From Mycoplasmoidaceae bacterium (GTDB lineage Bacteria; Bacillota_I; Bacilli_A; Mycoplasmatales; Mycoplasmoidaceae), in contig JAKSVR010000013.1 in assembly GCA_024427105.1 (NCBI GenBank), forward strand, positions 1 to 22,941: a stretch of 22,941 nucleotides of DNA, in the 5' to 3' direction. A model generated the notes under the pieces. The model was not told the origin of the DNA. It searched no databases and saw only the letters and a list, made by a program, of their open reading frames with translations. Positions within the stretch are counted from its first letter, which is position 1. The number at the start of each line of letters is the position of its first letter. The position numbers and the translations under genes are program-made. Below are positions 9,941-18,425 of the stretch, one piece after another.

Positions 9941-11056
9941 ATGAGCTATAAAGATACAAAATTATTTGGGATTAGGGAAGTAGCAATTTACCCTCGTCCA
10001 TTTACTACTATTAATTCACGTTCTGAATGCAATCCATACCAAGGAAAGATGCTTCCATTATTTACCGCACCAATGAGTTCGGTAATTGATGAAGAGTCTG
10101 CAGAAATATATGCAAAGAATAAAATTAGACCAATAATTCCTCGTTCAGTTAACTTTGAGACAAGATGTAAATTAATGCACAAACATATGGTTGCTATTAG
10201 TTTATCTGAAGCAAATAATTATTTTATTAAGAATGCTAACAAAATTAAACGTGGTGGAAAAACATATGTTTGTATTGACATCGCTAATGGTCACATGAAA
10301 TCAATGCAAGATGTTATACGTAATTTAAAAGAAGTATATAAATCTAAAATTGAAATCATGTGTGGTAATATTGCTAACCCAATTACCTTCAGATATTTAT
10401 CTGAAGCTGGTGCCGACTACATTAGAGTTGGTATTGGTGGTGGATCAGGATGCTTAACTGCAAGTAATACAGGAATCTTCTATCCAATGGGTAGTTTAAT
10501 TCTTGAATGCAAAAAGATTCAAAAGCAAATGATGCAATCATATAAATTAAATAAATCCCCTAAACCAGCAGCAATTGTTGCAGATGGTGGAATGAAGAAT
10601 TATGATTACATTATTAAGGCTTTGTTCCTAGGCGCTGATTATGTAATGTGTGGAAGAATCTTTAGTCAATCATGGGAAGCTCCAGGTGAAAGATGATCTA
10701 AATTAAAAACTGATGAAGACCGTAAGAAAAACTGACACAATATTGATAAACATGACAACTTCTTATTTAGACCAGACTTATTTGATTACAAGAAAATTTT
10801 CTATGGAATGAGTACGAAGAAAGCTCAAAGAGAAATTGCTAAAGCAAATTGTATAGAAAATTGTTTATTTAAAACATCAGAAGGTGTTGTGAAAGAAATC
10901 CCTATTCTATATACTATTGAAGGTTGAACAGAAAACTTTATATCTTACTTTACATCTGCCATGAGTTATACAGAATGTCGTTCATTAAAAGATGTTAAAG
11001 AATTTGATGAATACCGTTTAATGACAACAGATGCACAACATTCATACAATCAATAA
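9941..11056 (+). CDS. Short IMP dehydrogenase/GMP reductase family protein
   Basis: A 371-residue TIM-barrel protein of the IMPDH/GMPR family, which interconverts IMP with XMP or GMP using nicotinamide cofactors. Visible signatures are 'FTAPMSSV' (41-48), 'DIANGH' (113-118), 'MCGNIANP', 'GADYIRVGIGGGSGC' with the likely catalytic Cys171, 'IVADGGMKNYD', 'GADYVMCGR' and 'IFYGMST'. There are no CBS domains, and the GIFYP following the Cys loop looks closer to GMP reductase (VGYPQ) than to classical IMPDH, so the direction of catalysis is not decided. It resembles a poorly characterised short family rather than canonical GuaB. UGA codons include 10694. AAGGAG lies seven bases before the ATG. Monocistronic, ending in a palindromic terminator. 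Confidence 0.85.
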
Positions 11057-11087
11057 TTAAAAAAGAGGTTCTACCTCTTTTTTAATT
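11055..11087. terminator. Bidirectional terminator between the IMPDH-like and PreA-like genes
   Basis: A perfect 15-bp stem (11055-11069 with 11073-11087) with loop TCT, core AAAAAAGAGGT/ACCTCTTTTTT. It begins in the stop codon of the plus-strand gene. The stop of the minus-strand gene (11071-11073) lies in its loop and right arm. Confidence 0.85.
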
Positions 11088-12525
11088 CTTTATGTGCTGT
11101 GATTGCTTGGTTTGGACAAACAAAAGTGCACAAGTGACAACCAACACATTTTTTACTATTTAACATTGGATAACCCTGTTTATCTAATTGCAACGCATTT
11201 TGTCCGCCATCTCTACAAGAAATATAACATCTCCCACATTTGATACACTTATTACGATTAAAATTTGGGTAAACAATTTTCCCTCTTTCAACTTGATCAA
11301 GTGGCATAACTTTATTCAATCTTGCACCAATTAATTGTTTAACATTTTTAATATTATTGGTTGCCATATAGAAGGATAAACCTTGAAGCAATGGTTCAAT
11401 AATTCTAACACCATATTGCATAATAACAGTTGTTGCTTGAACTCAATCACACCCTAAAGACAAGTAATCTAAAGCATCTTTAAATGTTTCAACCCCGCCA
11501 ACACCAACAATATGTAAATCTTTTAATTTGGGGTGTTTTTTAATTTCTCCAATAAATCTTAAAGCTATTGGTTTGATAGCTTTACCAGACATTCCCCCAA
11601 TTGTAATGTTATCTTTTAATGATGTTTTTGACATCGGTTCCATTATTGATTTAACTGTATCAATTGCAACTATACCATCAGCGTGTGCTTCTTTCACAGC
11701 TAAAGCTGAATCAATCATAGTAGCCACATTTGGAGTGAGTTTGACTAAAATAGGAATTTTAACTTCCTTAGTTACCATTGTTGTAAATTTTTTGATAGCT
11801 TGTGGGTTTTGTCCAATATCGGTTTCATCATCTTGTTCTTCCATGTTAGGACAAGAATAGCTTAATTCAACCGCATCAGCACCTGCTTCTTGTGCCATTT
11901 TAGATAATTTAACTCATTCATCACCATTTCGTCCAACAACAGAGGCAATAATTATTTTGTTTGGGAAATCATGTTTCAATTGTTTAATCATAGCCATATC
12001 TTGTTCGGGAGTATGGGCTGATAATTGTTCAATATTTTTAAAACTAGCAAATGTATTAAATCTAGTTTTAGTAGCATCATAACGAGGCGAAGCCTCATTA
12101 GATTTAATGTATGAGATAGATTTGATAGATGCTCCTGCTCAACCTAATTTAAATGCACGAGCTATTTTGTCATATGAACTAGAGACAATAGAAGAGGATA
12201 ACATAAATGGATTATCCATCGTTTTATTAAAAAATTTTGTTCTTAACTTTTTATGATCAATTTTAATTTTTTTACTTGCTGTTTTAATATTGTATAAATG
12301 GTGAATTAAATGTTTAATATTAACATTGGATGAGATACAACTTTTTTCACACGGTGCATCGCAACCAATACACGGATTGTTGTTGGGTAAGATTGAAGCA
12401 ATATATTCTTCAGTATCAAACCATGTTCCTAACAATATTTGTTTCAGATTTAATTTTTTACAAGACTTGGCACTTGTGCAATCATAACATAAGTGGCAGT
12501 TAACTATATCTATCTTATTATTCAT
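11071..12525 (-). CDS. preA: PreA-like dihydropyrimidine dehydrogenase with extra N-terminal Fe-S region
   Basis: The 484-residue protein has three parts. Residues 1-85 are cysteine-rich: C10, C13, C16, C22 and then CIGCDAPCEKSC (C52, C55, C59, C63), the latter resembling the Fe-S region of PreT, GltD and the N-terminus of eukaryotic dihydropyrimidine dehydrogenase. The middle is an FMN-type TIM barrel homologous to PyrD ('ELSYSCPN', 'VKLTPNV', 'GIVAIDTVKSI', 'SGKAIKPIALRFI', 'VGVGGVET', 'TTVIMQYGVRI'). The C-terminus has two ferredoxin cysteine sets (CIKCGRCYISC and CVGCHLCTFVC). PreA reduces uracil or thymine with electrons from the FAD/NAD subunit PreT; no PreT lies nearby. The residue before GQNP is Ile, where human DPD has catalytic Cys671. 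UGA codons occur at several sites, including 12139. Start chosen by position relative to the -10 box. Confidence 0.85.
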
Positions 12526-12531
12526 ATCATT

Positions 12532-12537
12532 ATTATA
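12532..12537 (-). promoter_or_regulatory. -10 box for the PreA-like gene; probable leaderless start
   Basis: TATAAT on the minus strand ends six bases before the ATG at 12525, so transcription would begin at or near the A of the start codon. No Shine-Dalgarno is present, which agrees with a leaderless message. A -35 is not evident. Confidence 0.45.
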
Positions 12538-12573
12538 TGATTATGAAAATCAAACACATATAAGCATGTCTGG

Positions 12574-12599
12574 GTTTCATAAACGGACAAACATGAAAC
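12574..12599. repeat. Inverted repeat between two divergent genes
   Basis: GTTTCAT (12574-12580) and ATGAAAC (12593-12599) form a perfect 7-bp inverted repeat with a 12-base spacer. The right arm lies between the -35 and -10 positions of the gene at 12622. An alternative pairing TGTCTG/CGGACA (12567-12589) overlaps it. If both transcripts are leaderless this DNA is not in either mRNA, so a protein-binding site is more likely than an RNA hairpin. Confidence 0.35.
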
Positions 12600-12609
12600 T
12601 TTATTTATA

Positions 12610-12615
12610 TATAAT
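12610..12615 (+). promoter_or_regulatory. -10 box for the guanine-deaminase-like gene; probable leaderless start
   Basis: TATAAT ends six bases before the ATG at 12622, placing the expected start point on the ATG itself. There is no Shine-Dalgarno. This mirrors the arrangement on the opposite strand at 12532-12537. Confidence 0.45.
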
Positions 12616-12621
12616 GATTTC

Positions 12622-13062
12622 ATGAAAAAAACTAATCATCAATATTTTATGCAAATAGCCATTCAAGAGGCTAAAAAAGGAATCAATGCTGGACACGGCG
12701 GTCCATATGGTGGGGTTATTGTAAAAAATAACAAAATTGTTGCCAAATCTCATAACAAAGTTGTCTTAAATCATGATGTAACCGCTCATGGTGAAATGGA
12801 AACTATTAGAGCAGCATGCAAAAAATTAAAAACATATGATTTAAAAGGTTGCGTTCTTTATACAACGGCTTTTCCGTGCCCAATGTGTGTGGCTGCATGC
12901 AAATGAGCTCACATTAAAAAAGTTTATTACGGATGCACCGAAGCAGATACACAAGCTATTGATCCAGAAGATAAAGAGTTTTATACTGCTAAATTGCAAA
13001 CAACACGTGTTGGTCGAAAAGAATGTTTAGATTTATTTAAAATTTATAAACAAAAAAAATAG
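12622..13062 (+). CDS. guaD: Guanine-deaminase-like cytidine deaminase-fold protein
   Basis: A 146-residue zinc deaminase of the CDA fold. Zinc and catalytic motifs are HGEME (His56, Glu58; usually HAE) and PCPMC (Cys86, Cys89). 'GINAGHGGPYGGVIVKNNKIVA' near residues 20-41 and 'EADTQAIDPEDKEFY' near 106-120 resemble Bacillus subtilis guanine deaminase GuaD (guanine to xanthine plus ammonia) more than the tRNA adenosine deaminase TadA, though TadA or another nucleobase deaminase cannot be excluded. UGA at 12904 encodes Trp95 after PCPMC. The Gly in HGE is an unusual replacement. It stands alone, convergent with pyrB with eight bases between stops. Confidence 0.8.
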
Positions 13063-13079
13063 ACACTTGTCTATTTTTT
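13054..13079. terminator. Bidirectional terminator between guaD-like and pyrB
   Basis: A perfect 12-bp inverted repeat with a 2-base spacer (AAAAAATAGACA / TGTCTATTTTTT). Both stop codons, TAG at 13060-13062 (+) and TAG at 13073-13071 (-), are built into the stem. Confidence 0.8.
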
Positions 13080-14171
13080 CTTTCTTAAGTCTACTTCCAT
13101 TTCGCAGTAGACACATTTTCAAATACCTTTTTTAGTTGTGGGAACGAATATGTGTTTGTGTCCCTGTTCAATACTACAGATACATCTAGGATTTTTACAT
13201 ACTAAGTCATATCGAGCTTTAGAACCATCATAATAATGATCACGCTTAGCTTTTTGTTTAGCTCATTCCAATAATTGAAGAATAAGAGACATTCTGATAT
13301 ATTTACCATTAAGTGTTTGTCTAAAATAAGCAGCACGTGGATCTTTATCAACAGCTGTTTCTATTTCATTAACTCTTGGTAGTGGATGAAGAATGCACAT
13401 ATCTGGTTTAGCTTCTTTTAATTTATCAACAGTTAAAATATAGCTATCTTTTAATCGTTCATATTCTTTGGGATCAAAGAATCGTTCTCTTTGGATTCTT
13501 GTCATATAAAGAATATCTAAATTAGCTAAGTTGCCTTCTAATTTACTTACCTCTTTGTAAGGTATTTTGTGTTTTTTTACAATATCATTCATAACATGAG
13601 CTGGCATTTTTAATTCTTCTGGAGAAATAAAGACCAATTTAATTCCTTTATAGCGAGACATTGCCATTGTTAAGGAATGAACGGTTCTTCCATACTTTAA
13701 ATCACCACACATACCAATCGTTAAATTATCTAATCTTCCTTTTTCACGATAGATAGTTAATAAGTCGGTTAGTGTTTGTGTTGGGTGACAATGAACACCA
13801 TCACCAGCATTAATTAAAGGAATGTCGGTTGCAAATGAGCCGGATAATGCTGAACCATCCTTTGGATGACGAATAGCAATAATATCAGCAAAACAACTTA
13901 CAGTTTTACAAGTATCAGCGACACTTTCACCTTTAGCAACACTTGATGATGTTGCATCACTAAATCCAATAACCGTTCCACCCAGTTCAAGCATTGCAGA
14001 TGTAAAACTTAATCTTGTACGTGTTGATGGTTCATAAAACAACGTTGCTATTTTCTTTCCATCACACACATGAGCATATTGTTCTTTATGTGCAATGATG
14101 TCTAAAGCTCTTTGGATTAGATTATCAATTTCTTCTTTTGATAAATCTTTAATATCAATTAAACTTCTCAT
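13071..14171 (-). CDS. pyrB: Aspartate carbamoyltransferase with fused PyrI-type zinc domain
   Basis: It joins carbamoyl phosphate to aspartate, the committed step of pyrimidine synthesis. Residues 1-302 are a full ATCase catalytic chain: '[10 protein letters not shown]' (STRTR 49-53), 'KGESVADT', '[14 protein letters not shown]', 'HPLPRVNEI'. UGA-coded Trp303 at 13263 continues the frame for 64 residues to TAG at 13071. This tail has Cys325-x4-Cys330 and Cys353-x2-Cys356 ('KCVYCE'), the ligand pattern and spacing of the zinc domain of PyrI, the ATCase regulatory chain. The nucleotide-binding allosteric half of PyrI is absent. Full PyrB-PyrI fusions are known (Thermotoga maritima). With the standard code the gene would seem to stop at 302 residues, hiding the domain. 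AAGGGG precedes the ATG; last gene of the pyr operon. Confidence 0.93.
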
Positions 14172-14173
14172 AA

Positions 14174-14821
14174 CTACCCCTTAATTCAACTTTCATCTTG
14201 AGGATTATTTCTAAAAGAAATAAGTTTTTTCTTGTCGGCCTCTTTTATGTATCCTTCCTTGACTGCCATATCAACAATCACATCAAAATTAGTAAGTGAT
14301 ACATTTTTTAAATTTGCTTGTTTAAAAGAATTTATGCTTTTATTCATACCATATGTAAAGATAGATGCAATACCCAAAACATTAATATTGCATGATCTTA
14401 AATGATTTGCAACATCAATACATGAACCACCAGTTGACACCAAATCTTCGATAACAACAACTTTTGACCCTTCTGGAATTTTACCTTCAATTCTGTTTTT
14501 GCGCCCATGATCTTTATTACTAGATCTTACATAGCCCATCGGTATTCCTAATAGATGTCCAACAATTGCTGCATGCGGAATACCTGCCGTTGATGTTCCA
14601 ACAACAATTTCAACATCAGGATATTCTTGTTTAATCATTTGAACTAAAGATTGTTCAATATCAGTCCTTACTTTAATATCTGACAATGTCAATCGATTAT
14701 CACAATATATTGGACTTTTAATTCCACTAGCTCATGTGAATGGTTTATTAGGACTTAAAAACACAGCCTTAATGCCTAACAAATCTTTTGCAATTAATTC
14801 TTGTATTTCTTTTTGACTCAT
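14174..14821 (-). CDS. pyrE: Orotate phosphoribosyltransferase
   Basis: It converts orotate and PRPP to OMP. The 215-residue product has '[16 protein letters not shown]' (28-43), with the conserved Trp30 as UGA, Lys103 and Arg108 in '[10 protein letters not shown]', and the PRPP-binding motif [13 protein letters not shown] (121-133). Length is normal for the family. The true start is ATG at 14821; an apparent ATG at 14692 is only an artefact of stopping at the UGA. UGA near the C-terminus (14186) adds four residues before TAG at 14174. Eight bases separate it from pyrF upstream, with AGGAAA as ribosome binding site, and two bases from pyrB downstream. Confidence 0.96.
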
Positions 14822-14829
14822 AATATTTC

Positions 14830-15527
14830 CTACCCTACAAAGTCTCTCACGCATCTTTTATATACAGCCACAGGATTTTTTGCTTGTGTAATCGGACGCC
14901 CTACAACAATGTAATCTGATCCAGCTTTTTTGGCTTCCTTTGGTGTCATAACACGTTTTTGGTCACCCTTTTTATCTGTTGAGAAACGGATACCTGGTGT
15001 GACAGTAATAAAGTGTCTACCACAGACTTTATGAACTTCTTTTGTTTCTAGTGCCGAACAAACAACACCATTTAATCCGCTTTGCTTTGCAACTTTTGCA
15101 TAATGCATAACAACCTTATCTATTGGCTCACGGATTAAAATGTCACGTTCCATACTTTCTTGATCTGTAGATGTTAATTGTGTAATGGCAATAACTAATG
15201 GGTGTTTTCCGTCTTCTCTGGTTGCACCTTCCATGGCAGCTTGCATCATGGCTCTTGTTCCACTAGCATGAATGCTAAACATATCAACATATTGGTATGA
15301 TAAAACTTTTGAGCATCTTTTAATAGTATTAGGAATGTCATACAGTTTTAAATCTAAAAAGATCTTATGCCCACGTCTTTTTAATTCTTTTAAGAAACTT
15401 GGACCAGCACCATAAAATAATTCCATTCCGATTTTGACAAACGGTTTTTCCTTGATAAATAAATCAAGAAAGTTTAGTGCTTCTGTTTTATTTGGAAAGT
15501 CACAAGCAATTATTACATCTTTGCCCA

Positions 15528-15528
<1 letters not shown>
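14830..15528 (-). CDS. pyrF: Orotidine 5'-phosphate decarboxylase
   Basis: It decarboxylates OMP to UMP, the last step of the pathway. The 232-residue TIM-barrel protein has Asp10, Lys32 in 'FVKIGMELF', the catalytic DxKxxD motif at Asp59, Lys61 and Asp64 ('DLKLYDIPNT'), and the phosphate-binding 'IVVGRPITQAKNP' near the end. There is no UGA in the frame. Its ATG overlaps the pyrD stop by one base (TAATG), indicating translational coupling. The full catalytic set is present. Confidence 0.97.
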
Positions 15529-16432
<904 letters not shown>

Positions 16433-16439
<7 letters not shown>

Positions 16440-17158
16440 AGTAGTTCCTTTCCACAAAACACTGGACCGTGTTTGCAAACTTGCTTAGGACCATTTTTTG
16501 TCTCAATAGTACAACCCATACAAGTGCCTGTTCCACAACCCATTCTTTCTTCTAATGAATATTCACCCATGCCATTAGTCATATTAAAGATAGCTTTTAA
16601 CATTGCCATTGGTCCGCATGTATATAAATAGCCATATTGAAGGTTTTTCATAGCATCCATAGCAAACCCTTTAACACCACAACTACCGTCCACTGTAGCT
16701 ATTATTACTTTAGCACCAAGTTTTTTGAACTCATTTACATAGAATTGATCTTTTTTAGTGTTGAATGCCATAATAACAGTTACATCAATATTTTTTTTGA
16801 CTAATTCTTTAGCTAAAAAGAATAATGGAGGGATTCCAATTCCACCCCCAATCAATAAGGTGTGTTTCTTTGCATTTTTTAAATTGTAACCAGTACCTAA
16901 GTTTGTTAAAATATTTAATTTGCCTTTAGCGTGAGTTAACTTTTCTGTTCCATGACCCAATACCTTATATAACAAAGTTAATTCATTCTTTTTTCAATTG
17001 CAAATTGAAATAGGTCTTCTTAAATAACATCCATCAATTTGAATGTGAACAAATGTTCCTGGACGATTACAATCGTTCACATCTCCGGTTAATACCAATT
17101 CATATACACCTGGAGCAATTTGCTTATTTCTTTTTATGGTAGCAACAACTTCTCTCAT
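16433..17158 (-). CDS. pyrK: Dihydroorotate dehydrogenase electron-transfer subunit
   Basis: PyrK carries FAD and a [2Fe-2S] cluster and passes electrons from PyrD to NAD+. The 241-residue protein shows the FAD motif 'LRRPISI' (46-52), the glycine-rich NAD loop 'LIGGGIGIPPLFFLAKEL' (102-119), 'YTCGPMAML' (179-187) and cluster ligands Cys208, Cys213, Cys216 and Cys228 (C-x4-C-x2-C-x11-C) followed by 'GPVF'. The start ATG at 17158 follows the pyrC stop after one base. UGA-coded Trp occurs at residue 55 and as the final residue (16436), so the gene ends at TAG 16433 and overlaps pyrD by seven bases. Confidence 0.95.
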
Positions 17159-17159
17159 A

Positions 17160-18356
17160 TTATTTTTTATAAACTACCTTTCCGTTGTGGATTGTTATGT
17201 AATTCACTCCAAAAACTTCATATCCTTTAAACGGTGTGTTATGACCTTTAGAAATAAAGTTATTAGGATCAATTATCGTTTTTTCATTTAAATTTCAAAT
17301 ACTGAAATCATCGTTTTCAGGTAAATTAAAACGTTTTCTCGGATTAGTCACAAGAAGTTCCAATAATTTATCCATCGAAATAATATTAGCTTTTACTAAG
17401 TGAGTGTATAAGAGTGGAAAAGCAATTTCAATACCACTTGCACCAAACAAACTATTTTTTAAACCTTTAGATTTTTCTTCTTGTGAGTGCGGAGCATGAT
17501 CGGTAGCTATCATATCGATTGTTCCATCTTGTATACCCTTAATTAGTGCTTCTTGATCTTGCTTTGATCTTATGGGTGGATTAATTTTAAAATTACCATC
17601 TTCTTGTAACATAGAATCATTAAGAATTAAGTAATGTGGTGCTGTTTCACATGTAATGTCTAAGCCTTCAGCTTTTGCTTTTCTAATAGCATCAACTGAT
17701 TCTTTAGTAGAAATGTGACAAACATGATATTTACAACCCGTCTCTTTTACTAACTCTATATCTCTTTTTATTTGTTCATACTCGCTAGCAGAGCAAATAC
17801 CTAAATGGTTATGTGTTCTTGCATATTGTCCATCATGAATATAACCACCATGTAATAGTTTGTTATCTTCACAGTGTGCAACAATTACCTTATTAAGTTC
17901 TTTAGCTCTAAGCATAGCTTGTTGCATAATACTAATGTCTTGAACGCCTTTGCCATCATCAGAAAATGCAATAACTAATTTAGCAGTTTCTTCTAATGGA
18001 GAAATTTGTTTGCCTTCTTCGTTAATAGAAATTGCTCCATATGGTAGAACATCAATTACTGCATCTTTTTTAATAATGTCAAGTTGTTGTTGAATATGTT
18101 CAACTGTATCTGACACTGGTTTTAGATTAGGCATTGTCGCTACGGTTGTATATCCACCTTTAGCTGCTGCTTGCGATCCAGTTAAAATTGTTTCCTTATA
18201 AGAAAAACCCGGTTCACGGAAATGCACATGCACATCAATGAAAGCCGGGATAATTGTATATTCAGAGGAATTTAAATCGGGGTGTTGAGTAAGAAACATT
18301 AAAAAATTTGTTTTATTATTTTCTAAGCAAAAATTTTTTAATTTCAATTCACCCAT
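17160..18356 (-). CDS. pyrC: Dihydroorotase, class I
   Basis: It cyclises carbamoyl aspartate to dihydroorotate. The 398-residue amidohydrolase has metal ligands His43 and His45 in 'DVHVHFREPG', 'FSDDGKG' (131-137), His161 in 'VAHCED', His214 in 'HVCHIST' and Asp286 in 'ATDHAPH', the class I pattern. The N-terminal beta-sandwich strand region before HVHF is short, about 40 residues against about 55 in Bacillus. UGA at 17295 encodes Trp; the last 44 residues follow it. It is the first gene of the operon, with a very short leader and no clear Shine-Dalgarno. The order pyrC-K-D-F-E-B puts the ATCase last. Confidence 0.95.
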
Positions 18357-18372
18357 AATTTATTCTTATGAT

Positions 18373-18378
18373 ATTATA
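18373..18378 (-). promoter_or_regulatory. Candidate -10 box of the pyr operon
   Basis: TATAAT on the minus strand, 16 bases before the pyrC ATG, predicts a leader of about nine bases. This leaves no room for a PyrR-type attenuator or other leader RNA. The -35 position (minus-strand ATTTAA) abuts the gyrA terminator. Confidence 0.5.
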
Positions 18379-18402
18379 ATCACTATTTATATTTTTTAAA
18401 TA

Positions 18403-18425
18403 AAAAAGAGGTATAACCTCTTTTT
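18403..18425 (-). terminator. Terminator after gyrA
   Basis: A 10-bp stem AAAAAGAGGT/ACCTCTTTTT with a 3-base loop starts at the gyrA stop codon and continues into A/T-rich sequence on the minus strand. It separates gyrBA from the pyr promoter, which lies immediately downstream in the same direction. Same core as the terminators at 8623 and 11055. Confidence 0.8.

Noticed and set aside
11071..12525. A second pyrD.
   Set aside because: The C-terminal double ferredoxin domain and the motifs IMQYGVRI and IDTVKSI are specific to PreA/DPD, not to dihydroorotate dehydrogenase.
13071..13262. A separate small zinc-ribbon or pyrI fragment gene downstream of pyrB.
   Set aside because: It has no own start and is in the same frame as pyrB, joined through one UGA codon; it is the C-terminal domain of PyrB.
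14669..14692. Start of pyrE at 14692.
   Set aside because: This would remove the conserved N-terminal TWASGIKSP region; the frame continues upstream through a UGA Trp to ATG 14821.
16440..16478. Earlier ATG start for pyrD at 16478.
   Set aside because: It would add 13 residues overlapping pyrK by 46 bases; the family N-terminus and the usual short overlap fit ATG at 16439.
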